Positions 29,137 to 37,012 are shown, numbered from the stretch's first letter. The stretch is 64,000 nt of DNA from Streptomyces spinosus (GCF_020400655.1 NZ_JAINRC010000005.1:1-64000); one strand, 5' to 3'. The notes: generated by a model not told the origin, from the letters alone. Numbers and translations: made by a program.

Positions 29137-29164
29137 AGCGTACCGAGTGTCCTATGTGTACACA
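29137..29164 (-). promoter_or_regulatory. Toxin-antitoxin promoter and YefM-type operator
   Basis: The -10 TACGCT (minus strand, 29137-29142) lies 7 nt before the antitoxin ATG. The perfect palindrome TGTGTACACA (29155-29164) contains TGTACA, the hexamer bound by YefM in enteric yefM-yoeB; that is family knowledge, and binding here is inferred. Confidence 0.6.
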
Positions 29165-29205
29165 ACGGTCCGGGGCGGAGCGGCCCCCCTTTGTTGTGGC
29201 TGCGC

Positions 29206-29243
29206 GTGCTGGATGTGCTGGATGAACCCACACTGTGCTGGAT
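29206..29243 (+). repeat. Three copies of GTGCTGGAT (right cluster)
   Basis: Perfect copies are at 29206-29214, 29215-29223 and 29235-29243. A degenerate GTGCTGAA follows at 29246. They have the same orientation as the left cluster at 28560. Confidence 0.55.
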
Positions 29244-29302
29244 CGGTGCTGAACAAGGGCGCCCAAAACCGCGTTTTCGCAGATCGGAGCTCTTTGTTAA
29301 AC

Positions 29303-29321
29303 GTTCCGCTTCAACGTCTAG
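29303..29321 (+). repeat. attR-like direct repeat of ychF 3' end
   Basis: GTTCCGCTTCAACGTCTAG matches 28452-28470 at 18 of 19 positions. Copy-to-copy distance is 851 bp. Confidence 0.6.
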
Positions 29322-30133
29322 TTGATCTAGCGAAGAGCCGTCTGACCTGCGGCGGAGCAGGTTGGGCGGCCTTTGCGGTCCGCGTGGAGTCCGCAGCGTG
29401 TTGAGATTCGCCTGACCACCCGGTGCAATGGGCGGCTCCTCTTGTCCTCAAGCCCTCCTGAGTCGAGTCTCGACTTCTGCCCGCACCCGGGTAGTCGTGC
29501 CACACGGCACACCCTGATGCCCTCGCTGCTCGTGGCAGCGAGGGCATCAGTGCCGTGGGAGTCGGCTCCGCCTTCGAACAGGCCTGGGCGGCGGTGCGCA
29601 CCGCCCGCGGAACGGCGCCCCGCCTCTTACAGCCCGACCCACACCTCGGGCTTCGGCCCGAGCACCTGACCGAAGTGACGAAGTGGGCCGCGCAGCTTCC
29701 CCACAGTCCGCACTGTCCGACAACCCGCGCCCCGCGCCTACGCCACCACCTACGAGAACTCATTGTGTCGGCACCCGCAGGTCCGCGGTTCCTGCGGACG
29801 TCGTCGTCCCCGTAGTGGCACATCGCCTGCCATACCTGTCAGGGCTCTGATCGAGCAGCGCCCCTGGGGCCGTCCGCGGACCGGGATGACAGGGGAGTGA
29901 CCGCGCTCGGCCCGGGTGCGGCGGCAGGCGGACAGTCCATCACTGCGGCGGTGAACCTCGGCGCGTCCGTTCTCGTGTAATTAAGTGACCGGTCGACTCA
30001 AGATTTGCAGTGGATCCGTGCTGTGGCGCGGGGAGATCGGTCGACTTGCCCGCGCGAGGACGCCTGTAGAGCCCCTTGCGCTGCGGGACAGAAGAGGACC
30101 TGATCATCTCTTCTCCGACCAAGGATTGGTGAC
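29322..30133. other. Gene-free accessory stretch with long hairpin
   Basis: No convincing gene was found between the right ychF repeat and the ribosome-inactivating protein gene. A short open frame at 29555-29815 (plus) has no family match I can recognise. The main structure is the hairpin at 29504-29556. The last 130 bp should hold the promoter of the following toxin gene; AATTAAG near 29979 is the most AT-rich spot. Confidence 0.5.
29504..29556. repeat. Long perfect hairpin
   Basis: CTGATGCCCTCGCTGC (29514-29529) pairs perfectly over 16 bp with 29535-29550 around a 5-nt loop. An outer 6-bp stem (ACGGCA 29504-29509 with TGCCGT 29551-29556) extends it. It follows no recognised gene, so it may be the terminator of a lost gene or part of a mobile element. 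Confidence 0.7.
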
Positions 30134-31143
30134 ATGACCGTCAAAAGACCGCATTTCCGCGGGTCTGGCCGGAGCCTGCCGGCCAGGCTCATGGCTCTGC
30201 TCGTGGCGCTTGTCGCAGCGGTGGCGACATTCTTCACGGGAGTCGGCACGGCGCAGGCCGACACTGGAAACGTTCACATAGCTCACGTCTATGTGAGTAT
30301 GAGTGCGCCCTGCGCAAACCAGGGCCAGATATCGAGGGACTGGGGTACGTTCCTCCAGAGCATCCGGAATGCTGCCGGGCACTGGTTCCGAAATGAGAGC
30401 AACATTACGCACCCGGGAACGCAATCCCGCACGCCCTGATCCGGGCAGACCTGAACCTGACGAACGCCGCGGGCCATCAAACCGAACTGCGGCTCTGGTT
30501 CACCCCGAACAACATGTACCTGCGCGGGTTCTCGACAACGAGCGTCGACGCGAGTTCTCCAGCCAACGGGGACGTGACCTACTACTTCAACGACAGTGAT
30601 TTCAATCTCGCCAACGAGATGAATTACCTGCGGAACAGCAGCCCGGAACGCACGCTGCTCCCTCCGGCCACCTACGTGAGGCTCCCCTACGCCGGCACTT
30701 ACACTGCGATGGCCAGGCCGGCAGATCAGGGTGGCCCGGGAGTAACCCGCAACAACACGCAGATGAGCTACTCCCAACTGTACGACTCGGTATTCCAGTT
30801 GGCCTACCTCCAGCGCGGCACGGAGCAGAACGGCGGCAGCAACTTCGTGACCACCGCCCGGTCGCTCATGCGCATGATTCAGATAACGTCCGAAGCGGCC
30901 CGATTCCGCGACGTGCAAGGTATCGTCATTCAGTCGATGGCGAACCACAGCATGCAGTACACCATGCCTTTGCTGCAGCAGGAACTCGAGAACGACTGGC
31001 GAGGTCTTTCCAGGTACGCGTATGACAACGAGAATGCAGGCGGTCACGATGTCGGTCCGCATGTTCCGTACGTAACCACCGTTGCCAGAGCTCTCGGATA
31101 CCTGGCTCTGCTCTACTACCCGTTCCAGGGCAGCGGAGCCTGA
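30134..31143 (+). CDS. Secreted ribosome-inactivating protein (ricin A-chain/Shiga family), read in two frames
   Basis: An rRNA N-glycosidase fold that would remove one adenine of the sarcin-ricin loop. Frame one (30134-30439) gives a signal peptide, with basic start, hydrophobic LMALLVALVAAVATFF and likely cleavage after AQA (residue 42), and the N-terminal RIP strand/helix (FLQSIRNAAG). Frame -1, joined at 30412-30418, gives the rest, about 336 residues in all. Active-site counterparts of ricin Tyr80, Tyr123, Glu177, Arg180 and Trp211 are Tyr129 (NNMYLRGF), Tyr190 (YAGTYTAM), Glu254 and Arg257 (IQITSEAARFRDVQG) and Trp289 (ELENDWRGLS). Codon use is richer in A/T than in neighbours, suggesting transfer. 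It has an AAGGA ribosome site and no B-chain lectin domain. If not translated by frameshifting, it is a pseudogene. Confidence 0.85.
30412..30418 (+). other. Candidate -1 frameshift heptamer C CCG GGA in the RIP gene
   Basis: In the upstream frame the bases read as C CCG GGA, the X XXY YYZ form (X=C, Y=G, Z=A). Slipping back one base gives CCC GGG and then AAC GCA ATC, exactly the frame that carries the catalytic half. The unshifted frame stops at TGA 30437-30439. A single lost G in the CCCGGG run would look the same. Confidence 0.5.
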
Positions 31144-31669
31144 AACCGCAAGGGGAGACTCTCTCCCCGGCGCGGGTCAGCCGGGGGCGTCGTCCGCAGC
31201 GGTGGCTCGTAGGCGCGCGGTGAGTGGCGGGAGGACAGGCGATGGGATGCTGGCCTCGGCCGGCGGGCGGACGTACCGGCGGCCGTGCTGGTCGCAGGCG
31301 CCGAAGTCCTGGTGGGTCCGCTGGGCCACGACCAGGGAGACCCTGTTCGCCCCTCCGGCCAGGGTCGGCCGGCGGAACCGGACCCCGTCGTCCTCCCGGA
31401 TTCCTCGCGCGGCGGGCGCATCCAGTCGGGCAGCGCGGGCATGGCTCAACCGTAGCGACCCGACGAGGCCCGGGCCACGAGATCGTCGACGGGCCGACCG
31501 TGCCACCGCCGACCTCGCGAACTCGCAGATCCCGCCGCAGCGCCCGCCGGCCGCGCGCCAGTCGTCCGAATACCGCCCTCGTTCCGAACTCCTGTGCGAA
31601 GATCCGTTCGCGATCGTCGTCCGAACCGCCGGCACAGGGCTGTGCCGACCACGAAAGGCAGCGCGAACC
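31144..31669. other. Intergenic stretch with possible gene remnant
   Basis: On the minus strand, about 31177-31460, an open frame encodes VRFRRPTLAGGANRVSLVVAQ followed by THQDFGACDQHGRRYVRPPA. This looks protein-like (balanced composition, buried strands), but it has no ATG/GTG start before it runs into its neighbour's promoter; a TTG near 31452 is the only candidate. I do not recognise the family. The rest is promoter space for the PEP-mutase-like gene. Confidence 0.35.
31152..31168 (+). terminator. Short hairpin after the RIP gene
   Basis: GGGGAGA (31152-31158) and TCTCCCC (31162-31168) form a 7-bp stem with a 3-nt loop, 8 bp past the RIP stop. Confidence 0.5.
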
Positions 31670-32506
31670 ATGACAGTCGACCAGAGCACCAGGGCCAAGG
31701 CGCGGCGGCTGCGCGCGCTCGGCTCCGAGTCCGTCCTCGTGCTGCCCAACGCCTGGGACGCGGGCAGCGCCGCCGTGATGGCCGCCGCCGGCGCCCGGGC
31801 GATCGCCACCACCAGCGGCGGTGTCGCCTGGTCCCTCGGCAAGGGCGACGGCGAGCAGGCCCACCGGGACGAGATGCTCGCGGCCGCCGCGCGGATCGCC
31901 GCCGCGGTCGACGTCCCGGTGACCGTGGACGTCGAGGGCGGCTACGGCGCGGCCCCGGACGAGGTGGCGAAGACGGTCACGGCCGTGGTCGCCGCGGGAG
32001 CGGTGGGGGTCAATCTGGAGGACTCCCAGGCTCCCGGCGGCCCGCTGTTCACCTCCGAGGAGCAGGCCGAGCGGATCGCGGCGGCGCGCGCCGCCGCGAC
32101 GGGGGCGGGACTGCCCGAGCTGGTGATCAACGCCCGTACGGACGTGTACCTGTTCGGCATCGGCGAGGAGGCCGGCCGGCTGGAGGACGTGCTGGCCCGC
32201 GCCGCCGCCTACGAGCGGGCCGGTGCGGACGGCATCTTCGTGCCCGGCCTGCTGGACCTGGCCGTCCTCGGCGAGCTGACCGCCCGCTCCCCGCTGCCGG
32301 TGAACGCCATGGCCGGCCCCGGCGGACCCGGCGTGGCCGAGCTGGCCAAGGCCGGCGTGCGCCGCGTCAGCGTCGGTACCGCGGTCGCCCAGGCCGCGTA
32401 CACGGCGGCCCGCCGCGCCACCCTGGAACTCCTCGGTTCCGGCACCAACGAGGAACTCTCCGACGCGCTGGACTTCTCCCAGATGAACGGCCTCTTCGGC
32501 GCCTGA
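31670..32506 (+). CDS. Isocitrate lyase/PEP mutase superfamily protein
   Basis: The 278-residue (beta/alpha)8 enzyme has VLPNAWDAGSAAVMAAAGARAIATTSGG, read in part, DVPVTVDVEGGYG (metal-binding Asp/Glu) and GVNLEDS, all typical of the PEP mutase/isocitrate lyase clan. The KKCGH-type lyase loop is absent, so it is not a true isocitrate lyase. It probably cleaves or rearranges a small 2-oxo or phosphonate-like substrate. ATG 31670 follows GAAAGG. Confidence 0.88.
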   Translation: MTVDQSTRAKARRLRALGSESVLVLPNAWDAGSAAVMAAAGARAIATTSGGVAWSLGKGDGEQAHRDEMLAAAARIAAAVDVPVTVDVEGGYGAAPDEVAKTVTAVVAAGAVGVNLEDSQAPGGPLFTSEEQAERIAAARAAATGAGLPELVINARTDVYLFGIGEEAGRLEDVLARAAAYERAGADGIFVPGLLDLAVLGELTARSPLPVNAMAGPGGPGVAELAKAGVRRVSVGTAVAQAAYTAARRATLELLGSGTNEELSDALDFSQMNGLFGA

Positions 32507-32981
32507 GCCCGGCGGGAGGGGCAGGTGCCGGCCGCAGCGGCCCCCGCGAGCCCGTTCAGCCCCCTCGCGGCCGACGCGCGTGCCGCCGGTGCCGCGGAGG
32601 CTCGATGCCGAGTGGGCCGCGGAGGATCCGGGCGCGCCGGTCGAGCCGGCTCCGGGCCCAGCGGACCCCCGCCGCTCGGCCGCGCGACCGGCCGCGCAAC
32701 CAGGCGCACCGGACGGCCGGTCATCCGGCGGACCGCCCGTGCGGCCACCTGGGGCCCGGCGGGCCGGTGCCGCCACCGCCTTCCGCGGAGCCACCGCCGT
32801 GCCCGGCCCGAGCGCCACCGCCGTGCCCGGTCCGAGCGCCGTCGCGGCCATCCCGGACAGGCCCGCCTTCCGCGGGCGTGTGGTGCTGGCGGACAGCCGG
32901 GACCCGGTCCCGTTCACGTCCCGTGCCGGTCCGTCCCGGGCCCCGCTCGCTCTGCGCTCCCGGCAGGAGGGCCGAGCCGTG
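32507..32981. other. Gene-free GC-rich stretch with 24-bp tandem repeat
   Basis: No gene is supported. The frames stay open only through extreme GC. A 24-bp unit beginning CCACCGCCGTGCCCGG is repeated in tandem at 32791-32814 and 32815-32838 with one difference. Confidence 0.45.
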
Positions 32982-34199
32982 TCAGCCGATGGGGGCCGGC
33001 ACCGGGTACGGCGCCGGTTCCGTCACCCAGCCCGCCGCCAGTACCAGGCGGGACTCGCGGTCGGTGGCCAGGAAGGCGAAGGGGCGGTCGAAGGTGACGC
33101 GGACGACGGTCGTCTCGTAGCGGTACTGCGGGACCCCGCCGGCCGGCACCGGCATGACCGCCGTCACCGCCGCCGCCCGGAAGCCGAGCGCGCCGAACTG
33201 GGCCACGGCCGACTGGCGGGCCTCGCCGACGGTCAGCGGGTGAGGGCTCACTCCCGGGAAGTGACCGGTCGCGGTGTCCGTCGCCGTGCCGAGGCCGAAC
33301 AGGCCGGGCAGGGCGAGCAGATCGTGGTCGGACCGTACCTCGTACGCCACCGTCGTGACGTCCAGCGTCGTCGGCTGCGGCGCGGTCGCCGGCTGCTGCT
33401 CCACGTGCAGACCGGGTCCCACATGCCCGTGCGGGAGCGCGCCGCCCCCGGTCAGCGGCAGCCCGCGCTCCACGATGCCCACTCCGGCCGCCAGCACCTG
33501 ACCCGGTGTCATCCGCTCCTCGCCCAGCACCAGATGCACGTCGACGCCGTTGTCCCCGGGCACCGTCAGCGCGGTGACGAAGCCGTCCGGCGTGCCCGTC
33601 ACCCCCACCCGGTCCGGCCGCACGCTGCGCCGGTGCAGTCCGCGCAGGGTGCGGCCCTGCCAGGGGCCGGAGCCGGGCCGCAGCGGCCGCTCCTCGAACG
33701 GCTGCCGCCACTCGGTGCGCAGCGCGAGGGCGGTGGCCAGCACCATCCGTGCCTCCCGGGTCAGCGTCACCGGCATGCGCTCGACCAGCCCGCCGGTCCG
33801 CTCGGCCGCCCAGGCGTCCAGCCGCTCCTGGGCGGTGACGAGGTCGTCGCCGAAGACCCCGTGGGTCCCGGCGGGCAGTCCGGTCCGCCACTCCTCCCGC
33901 AGGGCCAGCCCGTGGTGCGTCCACAGGCCGAGCGCCGCGTCCAGACCGGCGACCCCCGCCAGCCGGGCCAGCAACTCCCGCGCGGCACCGGCGGCCTGCT
34001 CGGCGGGCACGCCCAGCGCGCCGGCCAGTTCCGCCCGGGCCGGGCCCGCCGCACCGTCGGCCAGGAAGGCCAGCAGCGGCCACACACCCGGCGCGGAGAA
34101 CACCGTGCCCTCGCCGTCCAGGGCCTGCGCCCACCGGGCGGTCAGCCCGTTCACCCGCCGGACGGCCTCCTCGGCCACCGTGCTCGTCCCCACCCGCAT
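32982..34199 (-). CDS. Serpin-family protein
   Basis: The 405-residue protein has serpin-like landmarks: an N-terminal helix and strand with GTVFSAPGVWPLLAFLADGA, ARMVLATALALRTEWRQPF (the shutter/strand 3A region), and the C-terminal breach RVTFDRPFAFLATDRES followed by LVLAAGWVTEP. The reactive-centre loop would lie between GALGFRAAAVTAVMPV and the final strands. The hinge AAAV is short-chained but not the canonical consensus, so inhibitory activity is uncertain. No signal peptide is seen, so it is probably cytoplasmic. ATG 34199 has GGGGGCGGA upstream. It is divergent from a DUF4190 gene. Confidence 0.78.
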   Translation of the reverse strand: MRVGTSTVAEEAVRRVNGLTARWAQALDGEGTVFSAPGVWPLLAFLADGAAGPARAELAGALGVPAEQAAGAARELLARLAGVAGLDAALGLWTHHGLALREEWRTGLPAGTHGVFGDDLVTAQERLDAWAAERTGGLVERMPVTLTREARMVLATALALRTEWRQPFEERPLRPGSGPWQGRTLRGLHRRSVRPDRVGVTGTPDGFVTALTVPGDNGVDVHLVLGEERMTPGQVLAAGVGIVERGLPLTGGGALPHGHVGPGLHVEQQPATAPQPTTLDVTTVAYEVRSDHDLLALPGLFGLGTATDTATGHFPGVSPHPLTVGEARQSAVAQFGALGFRAAAVTAVMPVPAGGVPQYRYETTVVRVTFDRPFAFLATDRESRLVLAAGWVTEPAPYPVPAPIG

Positions 34200-34307
34200 T
34201 CCGCCCCCGTTCCGGTCACGCTTACCATGCGGCCAGTCGTACGTCAGTCCAGCCGCCGGCCGGCCGCCGGTCCCCTGTGCCGCCGCCCGATCAGGAGCAC
34301 GGTACCG

Positions 34308-35501
34308 GTGTCCCTCCCCCCGCCTTCCGGCCCCCACCGGCCCCGGGAGCCGTTCCAGCCACCCCGGCCGCAGCCGCCGGAGCCGTACGGCCCGCCGCCG
34401 TACCCCCAACAGCCGCCCGGCTCCCCGGGGTTGCCTGCCTACCGGCCGTGGTCGCAGGGCTACCACCCCTACAACCACCCGGCGCCGGTCAACGGACTCG
34501 CCATCGCCTCCCTGGTGTTCGGGGTGCTGTGCTGCCTGCCCGGGGTGGGGCTGGTGCTCGGGCTGGCCGGGCTGCGTCAGATCCGCCGGCGCGGCGAGTG
34601 GGGCACGGGGCTGGCCGTGGGCGGCGCCGCGCTGTCCGGGGCCGGGCTCGCGCTGTGGGCGCTGCTGCTGGCGACGGGCGGAGCCTCGGCGCTGTGGCAC
34701 GGGTTCGAGGACGGCGCACGCGGCGGCAGGACCCTCACCCCGGCCGAGGGCGAGTGCTTCGACGCGCCGGGGGGCACGCTCAGCGGTGACACCTACGACG
34801 TGGACAAGGTCCCCTGCGCCGGCGCGCACGACGGCGAGGTGTTCGCGACCGTCACGCTCCCCGGCGGTCCCTACCCGGGCGACGACGCGGTCGCCGACAC
34901 CGCCGACGAGCGCTGCCGGGGCCTTGAGGACGGCTACGCGATGGACGGCTGGGCGGTCCCGAGAGACGTCGACGTGTACTACCTGACGCCCACCGGGGAC
35001 GGCTGGGCCGCCGGGGACCGCGAGGTCACCTGCGTGTTCGGCAACACCGCCGAGGGCGAGGACCTGACCGGGTCGCTGCGCAACGACGAGACCGTCCTCG
35101 ACGCCGACCAGGTCGCCTATCTGAGGGCCGCTCACGTCCTCAACGCCGCGCTGGACACCGCTCCTGACGAGGAGTACGCCGAGGACGACCTGCCGGGGCA
35201 CAGGGCCTGGGCGGGCCGGGTGTCGGCCGCGCTGGGCGAACAGGCCCGGATGCTGCGCGCGCACGACTGGCCCGCCCGCACACGCGGGCCCGTGACCGCG
35301 CTCGCCGCCGGCCTGGACAAGGCGCGCGCGCAGTGGGCCAAGGCCGCGCAGGCCGGGGACGCGGACGCCTTCTACGAGCACTGCGACACCGGCTTCGACC
35401 TCATCGACCCGTCCCGGGGGGTCGCCGCGCGCAGGGCGCTCGGGCTCGCCACGACGGTGCCGGCCGGCGACGACGGGTCCGATGCGAGCCTTCAGGTGTG
35501 A
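34308..35501 (+). CDS. DUF4190 membrane protein with septum-formation-type domain
   Basis: The 397-residue protein begins with a Pro-rich cytoplasmic tail (residues about 1-55). It has two membrane helices in DUF4190 (NGLAIASLVFGVLCCLPGVGLVLG, read in part; LALWALLLATGGASALW). The extracytoplasmic domain has GECFDAPGG and VDKVPCAGAHDGEVFATVTL, the pattern of the Septum_form family, with paired cysteines. The C-terminal part is helical and contains LRAAHVLNAALD. Its role is probably in the envelope or division; a specific function is not shown. GTG 34308 has AGGAG upstream. Confidence 0.75.
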   Translation: MSLPPPSGPHRPREPFQPPRPQPPEPYGPPPYPQQPPGSPGLPAYRPWSQGYHPYNHPAPVNGLAIASLVFGVLCCLPGVGLVLGLAGLRQIRRRGEWGTGLAVGGAALSGAGLALWALLLATGGASALWHGFEDGARGGRTLTPAEGECFDAPGGTLSGDTYDVDKVPCAGAHDGEVFATVTLPGGPYPGDDAVADTADERCRGLEDGYAMDGWAVPRDVDVYYLTPTGDGWAAGDREVTCVFGNTAEGEDLTGSLRNDETVLDADQVAYLRAAHVLNAALDTAPDEEYAEDDLPGHRAWAGRVSAALGEQARMLRAHDWPARTRGPVTALAAGLDKARAQWAKAAQAGDADAFYEHCDTGFDLIDPSRGVAARRALGLATTVPAGDDGSDASLQV

Positions 35502-35649
35502 GAGCGGGCCCGTACGGGGCAGGAAGTGCCTGGGTGAAGCCCTCCCAGGCTTTTGTCATCACATCGAGTGATTCTCTGGCCTTTGCTTGCACGGCTCAAC
35601 CCAGGGTTGCCAGGCTGTTGCTGTCTGTACAACCTGATGGGAGCGGCCA

Positions 35650-36402
35650 GTGACTTTCGGTGAGCAGCCGGCGTACCTGCGTGTCGCGGGTGATCTCCGC
35701 AAGAAGATCGTCGACGGTTCACTGCCACCCCACACCCGCCTCCCCTCGCAGGCCCGCATCCGCGAGGAGTACGGCGTCTCGGACACGGTCGCGCTGGAGG
35801 CCCGCAAGGTGCTGATGGCCGAGGGGCTGGTCGAGGGCCGCTCCGGTTCGGGCACGTACGTGCGCGAGCGGCCCGTGCCCCGGCGGGTCGCCCGCTCCGG
35901 ATACCGCCCGGCCGGCGGCGCCACCCCGTTCCGCCAGGAGCAGTCCGACGCCTCGGTGCGCGGCACCTGGGAGTCCAGCAGCGAGCAGACCGAGGCCGGC
36001 GCGGCCATCGCCGACCGGCTCGCGATCCAGGCCGGCGACCGGGTCATGCGCACCAAGTACCTGTTCCGGGAGGGCGGCGAGCCCATGGCGCTGTCCACCT
36101 CGTGGGAACCCCTCGCCGTCACCGGCCGCACCCCGGTGATGCTCCCCGAGGAGGGGCCGCTCGGCGGGATGGGCGTGGTCGAGCGCATGCGGGCCATCGA
36201 CGTCATCGTGGACAACGTCACCGAGGAGGTCGGCGCCCGCCCCGGCCTCGCCGAGGAACTGCACCTGCTCGGCGGCGTCCCCGGACACGTGGTCCTCGTC
36301 GTCCAGCGCACCTACTTCGCCTCCGGGCGCCCGGTGGAGACCGCCGACGTGGTCATCCCGGCCGACCGTTACCGGGTCGCCTACCACCTGCCCGTCCGGT
36401 GA
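35650..36402 (+). CDS. GntR-family (HutC subfamily) transcriptional regulator
   Basis: The 250-residue protein has an N-terminal winged helix (AYLRVAGDLRKKIVDGSLPPHTRLPSQARIREEYGVSDTVALEARKVL, in part) and the wing GLVEGRSGSGTYVRER. A UTRA ligand domain follows (GDRVMRTKYLFREGGEPMALSTSW, in part, to the final YRVAYHLPV). The GTG start at 35650 has GGGAG upstream, overlapping the putative operator region with TGTCTGTACAACCTG. Target and ligand are unknown. Confidence 0.9.
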   Translation: MTFGEQPAYLRVAGDLRKKIVDGSLPPHTRLPSQARIREEYGVSDTVALEARKVLMAEGLVEGRSGSGTYVRERPVPRRVARSGYRPAGGATPFRQEQSDASVRGTWESSSEQTEAGAAIADRLAIQAGDRVMRTKYLFREGGEPMALSTSWEPLAVTGRTPVMLPEEGPLGGMGVVERMRAIDVIVDNVTEEVGARPGLAEELHLLGGVPGHVVLVVQRTYFASGRPVETADVVIPADRYRVAYHLPVR

Positions 36403-36696
36403 ACGCCCCGTCCGGCCCGTCGTCCGCGCGCCCCCTCGGCGTGAGGTAGCGCACACCGCGGCGCGCCGCCCGGGCCGTCAGCGGTGCGGCGGCGCCCCCG
36501 GCGCCGCCGCACCGGCCGCAGCGATCCGGCCGTTCTCGCAGGTCGTGCGGGGTGCCTTCGGCATGCCCACGACCCGGGTCAGCCGCGCCGCCGACGGCGC
36601 GTTCGGTCCCGTGCGCCCCCGGCGTTCTGGCTCGATGCGTACCTCTTTGTGAAAAGCCGTATTCGCAGCGTGAAGGTTGGGCGTACGCTCGGGCAT
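36403..36696. other. Intergenic region upstream of small leaderless ORF
   Basis: No gene is recognised. The last 60 bp turn AT-rich (TTTGTGAAAAGCCGTATTCG near 36645) and end in a -10 hexamer, TACGCT, at 36684-36689. Confidence 0.45.
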
Positions 36697-36798
36697 ATGC
36701 GGATTGCGGTTTCCTTATACGGGGCCCGGCGGGGGCACGGGCCCGGGGGAGGGCGGGGCGGTGCGGGAAGGAACGCGGGCGGTGGGGGCCATGAGTGA
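36697..36798 (+). CDS. 33-codon leaderless ORF with a TTA codon, overlapping the SPOR-like gene
   Basis: ATG 36697 lies exactly 7 nt after TACGCT (36684-36689), the leaderless arrangement seen at other genes here. The peptide begins MRIAVSLYGARRG and becomes Gly/Arg-rich. Leu7 is TTA (36715-36717), the rare codon read only by the bldA tRNA in Streptomyces. The ORF stop (TGA 36796-36798) lies just inside the next gene, whose ATG is at 36791, an 8-nt overlap. It could be a leader peptide coupling that gene to bldA. No homologue is recognised and it may instead be untranslated leader. Confidence 0.45.
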   Translation: MRIAVSLYGARRGHGPGGGRGGAGRNAGGGGHE

Positions 36799-36982
36799 GG
36801 GCACGGTGTCCCTGCCCTGGATCGTGATACGGCAGGACGACAACGGCAATCGCTACCGCGTCGGCCGGTACGCGACCCGCGCCGAGGCGCAGAAGATCGC
36901 CGACAGCCTCGACGACCGGGGGCACGAACAGCTGTACTGGGTCGAGCGCATCGGCCAGAACGGGGACGGCGCGCAGAACTGA
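36791..36982 (+). CDS. Small SPOR-like domain protein
   Basis: The 63-residue protein is MSEGTVSLPWIVIRQDDNGN followed by RYRVGRYATRAEAQKIADSLDD and a short tail. The pattern of a strand, RYATRAEAQKIADSL helix and a terminal strand (LYWVERI) resembles the second half of SPOR domains, common in small Streptomyces proteins of unknown role. A GGGAAGGA-like run lies about 20 nt upstream, so translation may depend on the overlapping upstream ORF. Confidence 0.75.
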   Translation: MSEGTVSLPWIVIRQDDNGNRYRVGRYATRAEAQKIADSLDDRGHEQLYWVERIGQNGDGAQN

Positions 36983-36999
36983 CCGATCGCGCGCTCCCG

Positions 37000-37005
37000 T
37001 AGGCT
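37000..37005 (+). promoter_or_regulatory. -10 hexamer TAGGCT for leaderless NUDIX transcript
   Basis: TAGGCT is followed by 7 nt (CCGCTCC) and ATG 37013. Confidence 0.6.
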
Positions 37006-37012
37006 CCGCTCC

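Noticed and set aside
29555..29815. 86-codon open frame in the gene-free stretch, beginning MGVGSAFEQAW
   Set aside because: The first half looks protein-like, but there is no ribosome site or family, and the second half is low-complexity Pro/Arg/His. It may be a remnant but is not supported as a gene.
29311..29823. Minus-strand 170-codon frame opposite the gene-free stretch
   Set aside because: Its composition is Arg/Gly/Ser/Ala with many Cys, typical of noise in GC-rich DNA, and it runs through the long hairpin.
32580..34307. Plus-strand open frame of about 1.7 kb upstream of the DUF4190 gene
   Set aside because: Nearly all of it is antisense to the serpin gene. The free part is a Pro/Ala/Arg-rich run with a 24-bp tandem repeat and no domain.
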